Source: Nautiliaceae bacterium (GTDB lineage Bacteria; Campylobacterota; Campylobacteria; Campylobacterales; Nautiliaceae). Taken from it: a stretch of 11,426 nt of DNA. The stretch spans positions 1-11,426 of the forward strand of contig JALVUH010000030.1 of NCBI GenBank assembly GCA_027035735.1, written 5' to 3'. The notes below the pieces were generated by a model. The model did not search any database. It saw only the letters and a list, made by a program, of their open reading frames with translations, and had not been told where the DNA came from. Below, one piece after another: positions 1-7,185 of this stretch (the first letter of the stretch is position 1; each line of letters starts with the position of its first letter). Both the position numbers and the translations under genes were made by a program.

Positions 1-10
1 TTGTATAAGT

Positions 11-856
11 CTAATTGATGTGCTGTAATACATTATTTTCCTTTACTACAATTCCATATTTTTCTAAAATTTTTATTTCTTCATCTTTAAAAACTAAATT
101 ATTATAAAACTCTTCTTCAAGTTTTCCCTCATTAAGTAATTTTACCCATCTTTTATAATGAGGTCCCATTTTTGCACCGTTTTCAAGAAGTTTTTTTCTG
201 TTTTCTATATTTTTTTTAAACTGCTCAAAACTTCTTATTGGAAAATGAAAAACTTTTACCTTTTCAAATCTTTTTATTTTATCATAATGTTTGAAATAAT
301 CCCTAAAATCAAAAATATTAAGTGCTTTGTGATTTCCGCCTCTAATCCACAAAAGACCTTTTGGATTAATTATAACTTTTGGAGAAATTTTGGTTAAAAC
401 TATTGAAATTTTCTCAGCACTCAATTGTGTGTTTTTGCGGTAAAAAACAGGATTTTCTACTCTTACTTCGCTTTCATACCATTTTTTATTTTCTTGCAAT
501 AAAAAATTAAATCTATCAACTGTTAAAACTCTTTTTTTTGAATTTATTGTATCTTTAAGGCTTTTTTCACTATACCAAAATTCATCAGCGTCATTTGGAA
601 TAAGCCAGGTTGGATTATATTTTTTTCTTGCAATATAAGTTAGTTTTGTCATCCATTTAGCTTGATTGTAAATACCTTTTTCATCAATTATTGTTATTTC
701 AAATTCTTTTTTAAGCTCTTCTAAAATCTCACGTGTTTCATCTGTTGAATTATTATCCATTACTACAAAATTATCAATCCCAGCTTTTGCGTGATAGCGT
801 ATGTTTTTTTCTATTATATCGGCTTCATTTTTAACTAAAATTGTCATTGTAAGCAT
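11..856 (-). CDS. Family 2 glycosyltransferase (Glyco_tranf_2_4-like)
   Basis: Predicted cytoplasmic glycosyltransferase, 281 residues, probably adding a sugar to a surface glycan (LPS core, O-chain or capsule). The N-terminus shows the GT-A nucleotide-sugar fold: ILVKNEADIIEKNIRYH at about 6-22, then VVMDNNSTDET at about 31-41. A DxD-type metal and sugar-nucleotide motif follows in NDADEFW near residues 88-94. The later HFPIRSFEQFKKN (about 205-217) is typical of the subfamily annotated as Glyco_tranf_2_4. No membrane segment is seen. The start at 856 is preferred because AGAGG lies 8 bases upstream; the internal ATG at 847 would make a tidy ATGA overlap with the preceding gene but sits too far from that SD. 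The gene overlaps the upstream capsule-type transferase gene by 13 bases, so the two are very likely cotranscribed and translationally coupled. Donor and acceptor sugars cannot be read from the sequence. Confidence 0.87.
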   Translation of the reverse strand: MLTMTILVKNEADIIEKNIRYHAKAGIDNFVVMDNNSTDETREILEELKKEFEITIIDEKGIYNQAKWMTKLTYIARKKYNPTWLIPNDADEFWYSEKSLKDTINSKKRVLTVDRFNFLLQENKKWYESEVRVENPVFYRKNTQLSAEKISIVLTKISPKVIINPKGLLWIRGGNHKALNIFDFRDYFKHYDKIKRFEKVKVFHFPIRSFEQFKKNIENRKKLLENGAKMGPHYKRWVKLLNEGKLEEEFYNNLVFKDEEIKILEKYGIVVKENNVLQHIN

Positions 857-1899
857 TGATTTATCCTCTTAGTTAATTTTTCAAAATGTTCTTTATTTGG
901 ATTTTTCCACGATTTTGGAATTAGATATTCATAATATAAATATCCTAAGAAATTTTTAATTAATTTAGTGTCAATTTGCCAATTATTTAAATTTTTTAAA
1001 ATATTTATAAGTTCATTTTTATTGTTAGCGTGTTTTACAATCCCTTCAATATTATAAAAAGCATCTCCAAGAGTAATAACTTTTTTTTCAAATAAAAGGC
1101 TTTCAATTCCAACACTTGAATTTATTGTAATTATAGCTTTTGCATTTTTTATAAGCTTATCTGTTGGATTTGTGGCAAAAATAATATTTTTATTTGATTT
1201 TAAATTTGAATAAGTGGTTTTATCGCTTGGATGAACTTTTATAATAAAATCAAAATTAAATAAAGGAGCAATTTCATTAATTAAATTAAAAAATTCTTGC
1301 ATAGATTTAATCCAAGGAGAAAATTTAATAATTTGAGAATCATAATTTACCTGAAAAGGTACAAAAACATAATCTCTATTTAAATTAATTTCATCTCCTT
1401 TTAATTTTCTAACCGGATTTCTTGGTATTAGTTTATCAGGCAGAGGTTTTTTGTAATAATCTAAGTTTTCATAAAAACTTTTATCCCTTGGGACAGAATT
1501 TAGAGCATTTATTCCTTTGCAGTCCGCCTGAGTTGTGTCAGGTAAAAAGCCGTTTTCAAAAAAGATTGTTTTTATATTCATCTTTTTTGCTAAATTAGTA
1601 AGCATAAATTGAGGATATTTTATACCATTCCACATAGCTATAAGTTTTGGATTATATTTTTTAATTTGTTTTTTATAAAAGCAGTATATTAAAGGAGCTT
1701 GAAATTTTATAAAAGTTTTATAAAAAGGATTATTAGATTTATTTTCTATTTCTTTAATTTTATAGTCTAAATTTAATTTAGGTGCTTTACAAATTGAAAA
1801 TGTTACTCTAACTACTTTACTTTTAAAAGGCAAATTTTTATTTAAAATATTAAAATATTTTTCTTGATGTGAATTATGTGCAAAGAATATGATATCCAT
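844..1899 (-). CDS. Capsule_synth family (KpsS/KpsC-like) glycosyltransferase
   Basis: 351-residue protein resembling the Capsule_synth (PF05159) family, whose characterised members KpsC and KpsS are beta-Kdo transferases that build the lipid-linked Kdo linker of group 2 capsules. Family-type signatures visible in order are FFENGFLPDTTQAD..G (113-129), VPFQVNYDSQI (179-189), KVHPSD (221-226) and NSSVGIESL (260-268). The length fits one transferase domain, like KpsS, and not the double-domain KpsC. No signal peptide or membrane helix is seen, so it should act on the cytoplasmic face of the inner membrane. The ATG at 1899 has AAAAAAGG five bases upstream. It heads a minus-strand pair with the family 2 glycosyltransferase. 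No kpsMTED export genes lie in the window, so a role in capsule, as against LPS core or O-chain, is open. Family assignment is good; the exact linkage made is inference. Confidence 0.83.
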   Translation of the reverse strand: MDIIFFAHNSHQEKYFNILNKNLPFKSKVVRVTFSICKAPKLNLDYKIKEIENKSNNPFYKTFIKFQAPLIYCFYKKQIKKYNPKLIAMWNGIKYPQFMLTNLAKKMNIKTIFFENGFLPDTTQADCKGINALNSVPRDKSFYENLDYYKKPLPDKLIPRNPVRKLKGDEINLNRDYVFVPFQVNYDSQIIKFSPWIKSMQEFFNLINEIAPLFNFDFIIKVHPSDKTTYSNLKSNKNIIFATNPTDKLIKNAKAIITINSSVGIESLLFEKKVITLGDAFYNIEGIVKHANNKNELINILKNLNNWQIDTKLIKNFLGYLYYEYLIPKSWKNPNKEHFEKLTKRINQCLQ

Positions 1900-1910
1900 T
1901 ATGACCTTTT

Positions 1911-1930
1911 TTAAAATTATATTATAATTT
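1911..1930. promoter_or_regulatory. Overlapping divergent promoters
   Basis: The 35-base gap between two divergent genes contains a near-palindrome, ATTATATTATAAT (1916-1928). On the plus strand TATAAT occupies 1923-1928, with ATGACC (1901-1906, four of six matches to TTGACA) 16 bases upstream. On the minus strand TATAAT can be read at 1916-1921 or 1921-1926, placing initiation around 1909-1914, just upstream of the ATG at 1899. Each promoter lies partly inside the start region of the opposite gene, so the two units may compete for polymerase. TATAAT-like words are common in DNA this AT-rich, but this is the only non-coding space available to start both transcripts. Confidence 0.55.
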
Positions 1931-1934
1931 GTTT

Positions 1935-2951
1935 ATGAAAAAAATAGCACTTTTAGGTCCTAATTTAGAAAGTCCAGGTGGAGTTAATGTAGTTGTTAAG
2001 TTTTTAGGGGAAGGATTTAGCAAAAAAGGATATGAAGTTCATTATTTCCCTGTGGGAAAAACAGAAATAAAAGATAATAAGTTTATTCATACTGTTAATA
2101 GTGATAATAAAAAAGAACAGTTAAAAATTTTAAAAGATAAAATAAAAAAATATAAATGTGATATTTATATTTCTAATAATTTAAGAACAAATGATTTGCT
2201 TTCTATTTTAAATATTAAAAATAGTTTTTATGTATTTCATCAAGGGAAAGTCTTGCAGCCTAAAAATTTTTATGTCAGGCTAAAGCAAAGATTTGAATTT
2301 TCAAAAAGATATAATAGTAAGAATTTAATATTTTTAAATGAATGTTATAAAAATGAGTTTTTTAAAATTTATTCATATATTAAACCAAAAAGTGTAAATA
2401 TAATACCTAATCCTTTTGATTTTGATTTGATTTATAAAAAAGCTGATGAATTTAAGATAGATGGAAATTATATTGTAGCAGTAGGAAGATTAAGTAAAGA
2501 AAAAAATTATGAATATTTGATAAAAGCTTATAAACTCAGTGAAATAGAAGAAGAGCTTTGGTTTATAGGAGAAGGAAAAGAGAGAAAAAATTTAGAAAAT
2601 CTAGTCAAAAAATTAAATTTAGAAAATAAAATTAAATTTTTAGGATGGCAAAAAAATCCCTATCCTTTTGTAAAAAATGCAAAACTTCTTTGTATGTCTT
2701 CTATTTTTGAATCTTTTTCTAATGTAATAGTTGAGAGTTTAGTTTTAAATACTCCTGTGATAGCTACTGATATTAAATGTGGTCCAAGAGATATTTTAAG
2801 AAATGATAAATATTTAGTCTCTTTAAATAATGAAAAAGAGTTTGCAAAAAAAATAAAAGAAATTAAAGGAATTAATCCAGATGTAAATATAAAAAGGTTT
2901 AAAATTGAAAATGTTGTCAATAAATATATTGAATTATTCAAAAATACTTAA
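1935..2951 (+). CDS. Family 4 glycosyltransferase (GT-B fold)
   Basis: 338-residue retaining GT-B glycosyltransferase of the GT4 (Glycos_transf_1) type, expected to transfer a hexose or N-acetylhexosamine to a growing surface glycan on the cytoplasmic side of the inner membrane. The N-terminal domain opens with a glycine-rich loop, LGPNLESPGGVNVV (7-20). The C-terminal nucleotide-sugar domain has IPNPF (157-161), VAVGRLSKEKNYE (181-193), a FIGEG turn near 210-214 and the EX7E motif in ESFSNVIVE (E259 and E267), followed by PVIATDIKCGPRDIL (274-288). The ATG at 1935 is chosen over a TTG at 1929 because that TTG abuts the predicted -10 element. No Shine-Dalgarno is visible, which fits a leaderless message. 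It overlaps the ligase gene downstream by about 41 bases. Specificity is not readable. Confidence 0.88.
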   Translation: MKKIALLGPNLESPGGVNVVVKFLGEGFSKKGYEVHYFPVGKTEIKDNKFIHTVNSDNKKEQLKILKDKIKKYKCDIYISNNLRTNDLLSILNIKNSFYVFHQGKVLQPKNFYVRLKQRFEFSKRYNSKNLIFLNECYKNEFFKIYSYIKPKSVNIIPNPFDFDLIYKKADEFKIDGNYIVAVGRLSKEKNYEYLIKAYKLSEIEEELWFIGEGKERKNLENLVKKLNLENKIKFLGWQKNPYPFVKNAKLLCMSSIFESFSNVIVESLVLNTPVIATDIKCGPRDILRNDKYLVSLNNEKEFAKKIKEIKGINPDVNIKRFKIENVVNKYIELFKNT

Positions 2952-4200
2952 TATTTTATTCATTTTATTTGCTTTTGTATTTCCTATTTCTATTGCAGGA
3001 GCAAATATTTTAATTGTTTTAATGATTGTTTTTTGGTTATTAGAAGGAAATTTCAAAGAAAAATGGATAAAGATAAAAAATAATAAATTAATTTCTGTTT
3101 TATTTGAAATATTTTTTGTTTTAGTTTTATCAGCCTTATTTAGTAATAGTTTTAAAAATGCCTTTTTTATGACACATCATATTCATAATATTTTGTTTTT
3201 TTATTTAAAATATTTTACTTTTTATTTAATATTTTTTATTGTATTTTATACAAGTTTACAAAAAGAATTTTTAGAAAAAGTAATTTCAGCCTTTTTATTT
3301 GGGATGTTGTTTAGTGAAATTGTTAGTTATTCTATCTATTTTAATTTAATAAATGTATCTTATTTTAAAAAATTAGGATTAATTTTTAGAAGTGCATATT
3401 CCTGGAATCCTTCCCCTTTTATGCATCATTCGTTTTATTCTATTTTTTTAGCAGTTGCAATTTTACTTATTTTTGATAATTTATTTAAAGTGAAAAATAA
3501 ATTTATAAAATTTTTTAGTGTATTATTTTTAATAAGTGCTGTTACAAATTTATTTTTAAATGGTGGAAGATTAGGGCAATTAGCATTTGTTTTAGCTTTT
3601 ATTATTTATTCTTTTTTTAAATTAAAAAAAATAAAATATTTTTTATTAAGTAGTATAGGATTATTATTTATTTTAATAATAGCTTATAATTTTAGTCCTA
3701 TATTCAAATATAGAGTAAATCTTGCAAAGCAAAATCTTATAATGGTCATTAATAATAAAAACTTTAATACCTCATGGGGGAAAAGAATAGGTGCAGATAT
3801 TATTAGTTATAAAATTTTAACTGCTAATCCTAAAAATTTTATTTTTGGACTTGGAGCTGGAGATGCTAAAAAAGAGTATTTTGATTTTGCTAAAAAAAAT
3901 TATCCGCATATTTATAAACAGATAAATAATTTAATACATGTACATAATCAATTTTTCCAATTATGGATTGATGGAGGGATAATTGCTTTTGTTTTGATAA
4001 TTTTATATTTTATTTATCTCTATAAATTAGCTCCTATTCCTTTAACCATAGGAATTATTATAGTTTTTATAATAGGATTTTGTGGAGATGTTTTATTGTA
4101 TAGACCTAAAACATTTTTGTTATTAGAATTTATTAGTGTAATTCTTTTTTATCTTTCCAACGATTATGAAACCAATAATACTCATCAGGATAGCGCTTAA
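2911..4200 (+). CDS. O-antigen ligase-like membrane protein (WaaL/Wzy_C family)
   Basis: Polytopic inner-membrane protein of about 429 residues with roughly ten to twelve hydrophobic segments, matching the O-antigen ligase/polymerase (Wzy_C, PF04932) family. WaaL-type ligases move undecaprenyl-linked O-chain onto lipid A-core in the periplasm. Supporting motifs are NGGRLGQLAF in the middle, with the arginine that follows a membrane segment in this family, and HVHNQFFQLWIDGG in the large periplasmic loop before the last helices, an HN...G pattern typical of these ligases. WaaL ligase and Wzy polymerase are hard to tell apart by sequence; ligase is favoured by the single-copy context beside an lpxL-like gene. 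The start is ambiguous: ATG at 2911, or TTG at 2905, which sits 7 bases after AAAAAGG and so has the better SD spacing. The hydrophilic C-terminal tail of about 15 residues is encoded inside the convergent acyltransferase gene. Confidence 0.82.
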   Translation: MLSINILNYSKILNILFILFAFVFPISIAGANILIVLMIVFWLLEGNFKEKWIKIKNNKLISVLFEIFFVLVLSALFSNSFKNAFFMTHHIHNILFFYLKYFTFYLIFFIVFYTSLQKEFLEKVISAFLFGMLFSEIVSYSIYFNLINVSYFKKLGLIFRSAYSWNPSPFMHHSFYSIFLAVAILLIFDNLFKVKNKFIKFFSVLFLISAVTNLFLNGGRLGQLAFVLAFIIYSFFKLKKIKYFLLSSIGLLFILIIAYNFSPIFKYRVNLAKQNLIMVINNKNFNTSWGKRIGADIISYKILTANPKNFIFGLGAGDAKKEYFDFAKKNYPHIYKQINNLIHVHNQFFQLWIDGGIIAFVLIILYFIYLYKLAPIPLTIGIIIVFIIGFCGDVLLYRPKTFLLLEFISVILFYLSNDYETNNTHQDSA

Positions 4201-4957
4201 TCATATTTTCAATTTCTGTTGCTTGCCATTGAGTAAATTCTTGGATATTTCCTTCAAATATTTTAGGTTTTTTAATTTCTATTTTATATTTTCCATTTTC
4301 TTTATAGCAAAATCCGGTAATTACAATAGCTTTTGTAGCTTTTGCTAATCTGCTTACAGCAGGATTAAAGTGAATAGGTTTAAAAAAATTGACAATAGGA
4401 GCTTCTTTATTTTTAGTAGATTGGTCTATAAGTACTCCTAAAATTCTTTTTTCTTTGATTAAAGATTTCATAATTTCTTTTGCAGAACTTTTTTTATTAA
4501 TAAGTTTTATATCTTCATTTGAGCGTATTTTTTTGAAAAATTTATTGATTTTAGGATTTTCAATTTCTCTCATAATAACTGCCATAGGTTTTTTATATTT
4601 TCTGACTATAAATTTAGGAGTAATTTCCCAGTTTCCAAAATGGCCTGTTACTAAAATAATAGGTTTATTTGATTTTAGAGCATCTAATATATATTCTTCC
4701 CCAATAATTTCAATTTCTTCATATTTAGAAGGATTTTTTTTAAATTCAATAATATCTTCAAAAAAGCCTAAAAAATTTTTGTAAGTATTTTTTGCTATTT
4801 TAATTTTTTCTTTTTTACTTTTTTCAGGAAATGCTATATCTAAATTTTTAAATACGATTGGTTTTCTAAAAAAATCAAGATAATAAACAACAAACCATAA
4901 TTTACTAAGCATTTTTATAGAAGCTAAAAAATAAAATATTCTAAATAAATAATACAA
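4133..4957 (-). CDS. Lipid A biosynthesis acyltransferase (LpxL/HtrB family)
   Basis: 274-residue member of the Lip_A_acyltrans family (PF03279), which adds a secondary acyl chain to Kdo-lipid A precursor at the inner face of the cytoplasmic membrane. It begins with a hydrophobic anchor (about 1-28). The catalytic HX4E motif is HFGNWE (106-111), followed by the family blocks R-E-x-x-NPKINKFF (130-141), GVLIDQS (174-180) and the closing YPDEYYWFHNRWK (256-268). Its length is slightly below the usual 290-310 but all blocks are present. The start is a TTG at 4957: AAAGGAG lies 8 bases upstream, inside the last codons of murG, and the stop of murG is only two bases away. An ATG at 4912 would remove half of the membrane anchor and has no comparable SD. 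The 3' end overlaps the convergent ligase gene by 68 bases. LpxL and LpxM types cannot be separated here. Confidence 0.88.
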   Translation of the reverse strand: MYYLFRIFYFLASIKMLSKLWFVVYYLDFFRKPIVFKNLDIAFPEKSKKEKIKIAKNTYKNFLGFFEDIIEFKKNPSKYEEIEIIGEEYILDALKSNKPIILVTGHFGNWEITPKFIVRKYKKPMAVIMREIENPKINKFFKKIRSNEDIKLINKKSSAKEIMKSLIKEKRILGVLIDQSTKNKEAPIVNFFKPIHFNPAVSRLAKATKAIVITGFCYKENGKYKIEIKKPKIFEGNIQEFTQWQATEIENMIKRYPDEYYWFHNRWKDKKELH

Positions 4958-4959
4958 AT

Positions 4960-5964
4960 TTAAATCTCCTTTAATATTTCATCTACGATATATTGTGCGC
5001 CGTTTTTTTTATTAATTTTAGCCAAATTTTGTGAATACTCTTTTAAATTTTTATTTAATATATTTAAAATTAGCTCTTTTTTTATTTCGCTTTGTCTATA
5101 TACAAATGAAGCATTTTTATTAGATAAAAATTTTGCATTATAATATTGATGATCTCCTGCAGCATAAGGGTAAGGTATATAAATTGCGGGAAGGTTATTG
5201 GCTGTAAGCTCAAATAAAGTGCTGGCTCCAGCTCTTGAAATTGCTAAATCTGCTTTTTTAATTTTTTGAATTATATTAGATTCAAATTCAAAAAAATCTG
5301 CTTTTATATTATTTTTTAGATAGAAATTTTTAACTTTTTCATAATCTTTATAGCCTGTTTGATGGATAATTTTGATATCTTTTTTATTAAGAATAGGAGC
5401 TAAACTTAGAGCTAATTCATTTATAAAACTAGCTCCTTGACTTCCTCCTAAAAATATTATGGTTTTAATTTTTTCTCTTATTCTAGCATTTTCAAAAAAT
5501 ATATCTTCTACAGGGTAAGGATCATTATAAAAAAATGTATTAAAAAATTTTTTGCTAAAAGGTTTTAATATTTTGTTAAGTGTTCCTATATGAGCATTTT
5601 GTTCGTGAATATAAAGAGGGGTGTTAGTTATAATAGAAGCAAAAGAAGCAGGAGCGGCGCTAAATCCTCCTACACTAAAAACTTTTTTTATATTATGTTT
5701 TTTTAAAATTTTTTGAGCTTTTAATGAAAGTTTTAAAATATTATTTAAAGATTTTATTTTTTGAATACCTTTTTTATTAACAACTCCACTAGAATCTAAA
5801 AAATATTTTTCACTAAATCCTATATCTTTTTCAAACCATTTTTTATCTTGACCAGTGGTAGAACCTATATAAATAGGATAAATTCCTCTTTTATTTAGTT
5901 CATTTTTTATTACTTTTGCGATTTTTAAATGACCTCCTGTTCCTCCTCCTGTTATTGCTATCAT
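4960..5964 (-). CDS. murG: MurG, lipid II-forming GlcNAc transferase
   Basis: UDP-GlcNAc:undecaprenyl-PP-MurNAc-pentapeptide GlcNAc transferase, the last cytoplasmic step of peptidoglycan precursor synthesis, converting lipid I to lipid II at the inner membrane. The 334 residues have the expected landmarks: TGGGTGGHL (5-13), the first glycine-rich loop; SVGGFSAAPA (97-106); HEQNAHIGTLNK (120-131); FLGGSQGASF (171-180), the second loop; SRAGASTLFEL (243-253), binding the nucleotide; and PYPYAAGDHQYYNA (264-277). Length is near the family norm of about 340-360. The ATG at 5964 overlaps the ftsW stop as ATGA and has AAAAAGG 7 bases upstream. It sits between ftsW and the acyltransferase gene in one unit, the classical ftsW-murG pairing that supplies lipid II directly to the division machine. 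Confidence 0.97.
   Translation of the reverse strand: MIAITGGGTGGHLKIAKVIKNELNKRGIYPIYIGSTTGQDKKWFEKDIGFSEKYFLDSSGVVNKKGIQKIKSLNNILKLSLKAQKILKKHNIKKVFSVGGFSAAPASFASIITNTPLYIHEQNAHIGTLNKILKPFSKKFFNTFFYNDPYPVEDIFFENARIREKIKTIIFLGGSQGASFINELALSLAPILNKKDIKIIHQTGYKDYEKVKNFYLKNNIKADFFEFESNIIQKIKKADLAISRAGASTLFELTANNLPAIYIPYPYAAGDHQYYNAKFLSNKNASFVYRQSEIKKELILNILNKNLKEYSQNLAKINKKNGAQYIVDEILKEI
4966..4972 (-). promoter_or_regulatory. Shine-Dalgarno deciding a TTG start (lpxL-like gene)
   Basis: AAAGGAG on the minus strand, 8 bases before the TTG at 4957. It is the strongest SD on the minus strand of this window and lies within the end of murG, which supports the TTG start and translational coupling. 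Confidence 0.75.
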
Positions 5965-7097
5965 ATTTTTGCCTTTTTACTAATCATCAGTACCATTCCA
6001 ATACCTGTACATAAGGCAAGTAAAGAGCTTCCACCATAACTCAAAAAAGGAACCGTTAAACCTTTTAGAGGGATTAAAGATGTTACTCCTAGAGCATTAA
6101 ATATAAATTGGATTGCTATTAAAGAGCCTATTCCAAAAGCGAATAATTGATACTCTTTTTTTTCACTTCTATAAGAGATTTTAAAAATTCTATAAATTAA
6201 AGCACTAATTAAGATTATTATAATACTAATTCCTATAATTCCTGTCTCTTCTGCAATTCCAGCTAATACAAAATCTGTATGCACATCGCTTAAAAATCCA
6301 AGTTTGAAAATTCCATTTCCAATACCCGTTCCTAAAATCTTTCCGTGATAAATGGCATTTAAAGACTCTTGTATTTGACCGTTTGAAATAATTGATGTAT
6401 GTGTATCTGAATTTGGAAAAAAAATTTCACTCATTCTATTTATCCATAACTTTATTCTTTCCATTCTGTAAGGTTTTATAATAATAGCTATAATAAACAA
6501 AATCATTCCAAATCCAAATATAATTCCAACTGTTTGAAATTTTCCTCCTGCGATTAAAAGCATTAATATAAAAATGCTTAGCATTACTACAACTTGTCCA
6601 AGGTCTGATTGATACGCTACTATAAAAAACCAAAAAAATCCTAAAAATCCTAAATAAATAAAAATTTGTTTTAATTCTTCTGATAAAGATTTATTACCCA
6701 TTTTTCTAGTAAATGTCCAAGACAAAAAGAAAATCATCCCAATTTTAAAAAATTCAACCGGGGCTAATTTTACAATTCCTAAATTTATCCATCTTCTAGC
6801 ACCATTTATGGTAGGAGCTAAAGAATGAGGTAAAAAGGGCATAATTATAAGGAGCAAAGAAGAGATAATTAAAATACTCCATCCTATTTTATTAAACCAT
6901 TTCTCAGGATTTAATGAAGCAAATAAAATCATTATTCCCAGACCAAAAAAAGAGATTACAATATATCTTATTACAAAATGAAATTGAGATAGCCCCATCC
7001 TCATTTCTAAAAATACGGGCAAAGAATAAGAAAATACACTTCCTATTATCATAAGAATTGCAACTATTATAAAAATTAATATATCTGGTCTTTGCAA
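5961..7097 (-). CDS. ftsW: FtsW, SEDS-family septal peptidoglycan polymerase
   Basis: Polytopic SEDS glycosyltransferase that polymerises lipid II at the division site together with a class B PBP. The 378 residues show about ten hydrophobic segments and family motifs: NGARRWINLG (98-107), AYQSDLGQVVV (161-171), a long extracytoplasmic loop with GTGIGNGIFKLGF (256-268) and HTDF (273-276), whose Asp275 corresponds to the aspartate considered catalytic in FtsW/RodA, then EETG (283-286) and PFLSYGGSSLL (350-360). FtsW is chosen over RodA because murG follows with an ATGA overlap. The start is TTG at 7097, supported by AAAGGA five bases upstream; the next ATG would cut into the first membrane helix. 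It is first in the minus-strand unit ftsW-murG-lpxL and diverges from the flgB operon. Its likely transpeptidase partner is the FtsI-type protein at 8426-10123. Confidence 0.95.
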   Translation of the reverse strand: MQRPDILIFIIVAILMIIGSVFSYSLPVFLEMRMGLSQFHFVIRYIVISFFGLGIMILFASLNPEKWFNKIGWSILIISSLLLIIMPFLPHSLAPTINGARRWINLGIVKLAPVEFFKIGMIFFLSWTFTRKMGNKSLSEELKQIFIYLGFLGFFWFFIVAYQSDLGQVVVMLSIFILMLLIAGGKFQTVGIIFGFGMILFIIAIIIKPYRMERIKLWINRMSEIFFPNSDTHTSIISNGQIQESLNAIYHGKILGTGIGNGIFKLGFLSDVHTDFVLAGIAEETGIIGISIIIILISALIYRIFKISYRSEKKEYQLFAFGIGSLIAIQFIFNALGVTSLIPLKGLTVPFLSYGGSSLLALCTGIGMVLMISKKAKI

Positions 7098-7102
7098 AAA
7101 AT

Positions 7103-7122
7103 TCCTTTATAAAGTATAATAT
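7103..7122 (-). promoter_or_regulatory. Putative ftsW leader: -10 element and SD
   Basis: Reading the minus strand of the 88-base flgB/ftsW gap, TATACT (7113-7118) precedes AAAGGA (7103-7108), which is five bases before the TTG start of ftsW. The spacing allows initiation just upstream of the SD. No clear -35 is seen, as is usual in Campylobacterota. The SD is well supported; the -10 is weak evidence in such AT-rich DNA. Confidence 0.4.
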
Positions 7123-7148
7123 TAATAGAATTTTATCATTTTTTGTTT

Positions 7149-7164
7149 TGGAATGATTATTGCT
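7149..7164 (+). promoter_or_regulatory. Sigma-54 (RpoN) promoter of the flgB operon
   Basis: TGGAATGATTATTGCT matches the sigma-54 consensus TGGCACGNNNNTTGCW at all specified positions except two. The invariant GG (7150-7151, -24 region) and GC (7162-7163, -12 region) have exactly 10 bases between them. Initiation would fall near 7175, just before the GTG start of flgB at 7186. In Campylobacter and Helicobacter, RpoN with the FlgRS two-component system drives rod and hook genes, so the match has biological sense. Whether it is active cannot be read from sequence. Confidence 0.82.
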
Positions 7165-7171
7165 TATAATG

Positions 7172-7179
7172 AAAAAAGG
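7172..7179 (+). promoter_or_regulatory. Shine-Dalgarno fixing the flgB GTG start
   Basis: AAAAAAGG ends six bases before GTG 7186. The upstream in-frame ATG at 7153 has no SD and lies inside the sigma-54 promoter. Confidence 0.7.
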
Positions 7180-7185
7180 TTGAAA

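Noticed and set aside
158..397. 79-codon plus-strand frame within the family 2 glycosyltransferase gene
   Set aside because: Antisense shadow with low-complexity Phe/Lys/Ile sequence and no SD or context.
532..539. Eight-base T runs (also at 5003-5010) as phase-variable slippage tracts
   Set aside because: Runs of 7-8 A or T are scattered through essential genes in this AT-rich DNA, including murG; no poly-G/C tract is seen and all the frames are intact.
1929..1934. TTG start two codons upstream for the GT4 gene
   Set aside because: It touches the end of the -10 element, so would not be on the predicted transcript, and has no SD.
2660..2941. 93-codon minus-strand frame opposite the GT4 gene
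   Set aside because: It lies antisense to the conserved EX7E region and has no supporting signals.
4389..4784. 131-codon open frame on the plus strand opposite the lpxL-like gene
   Set aside because: It is antisense to the conserved acyltransferase core, including HFGNWE, has no SD, and its hydrophobic composition is what antisense AT-rich DNA yields.
6436..6633. 65-codon minus-strand frame inside ftsW
   Set aside because: Alternate frame of a clearly coding SEDS gene.
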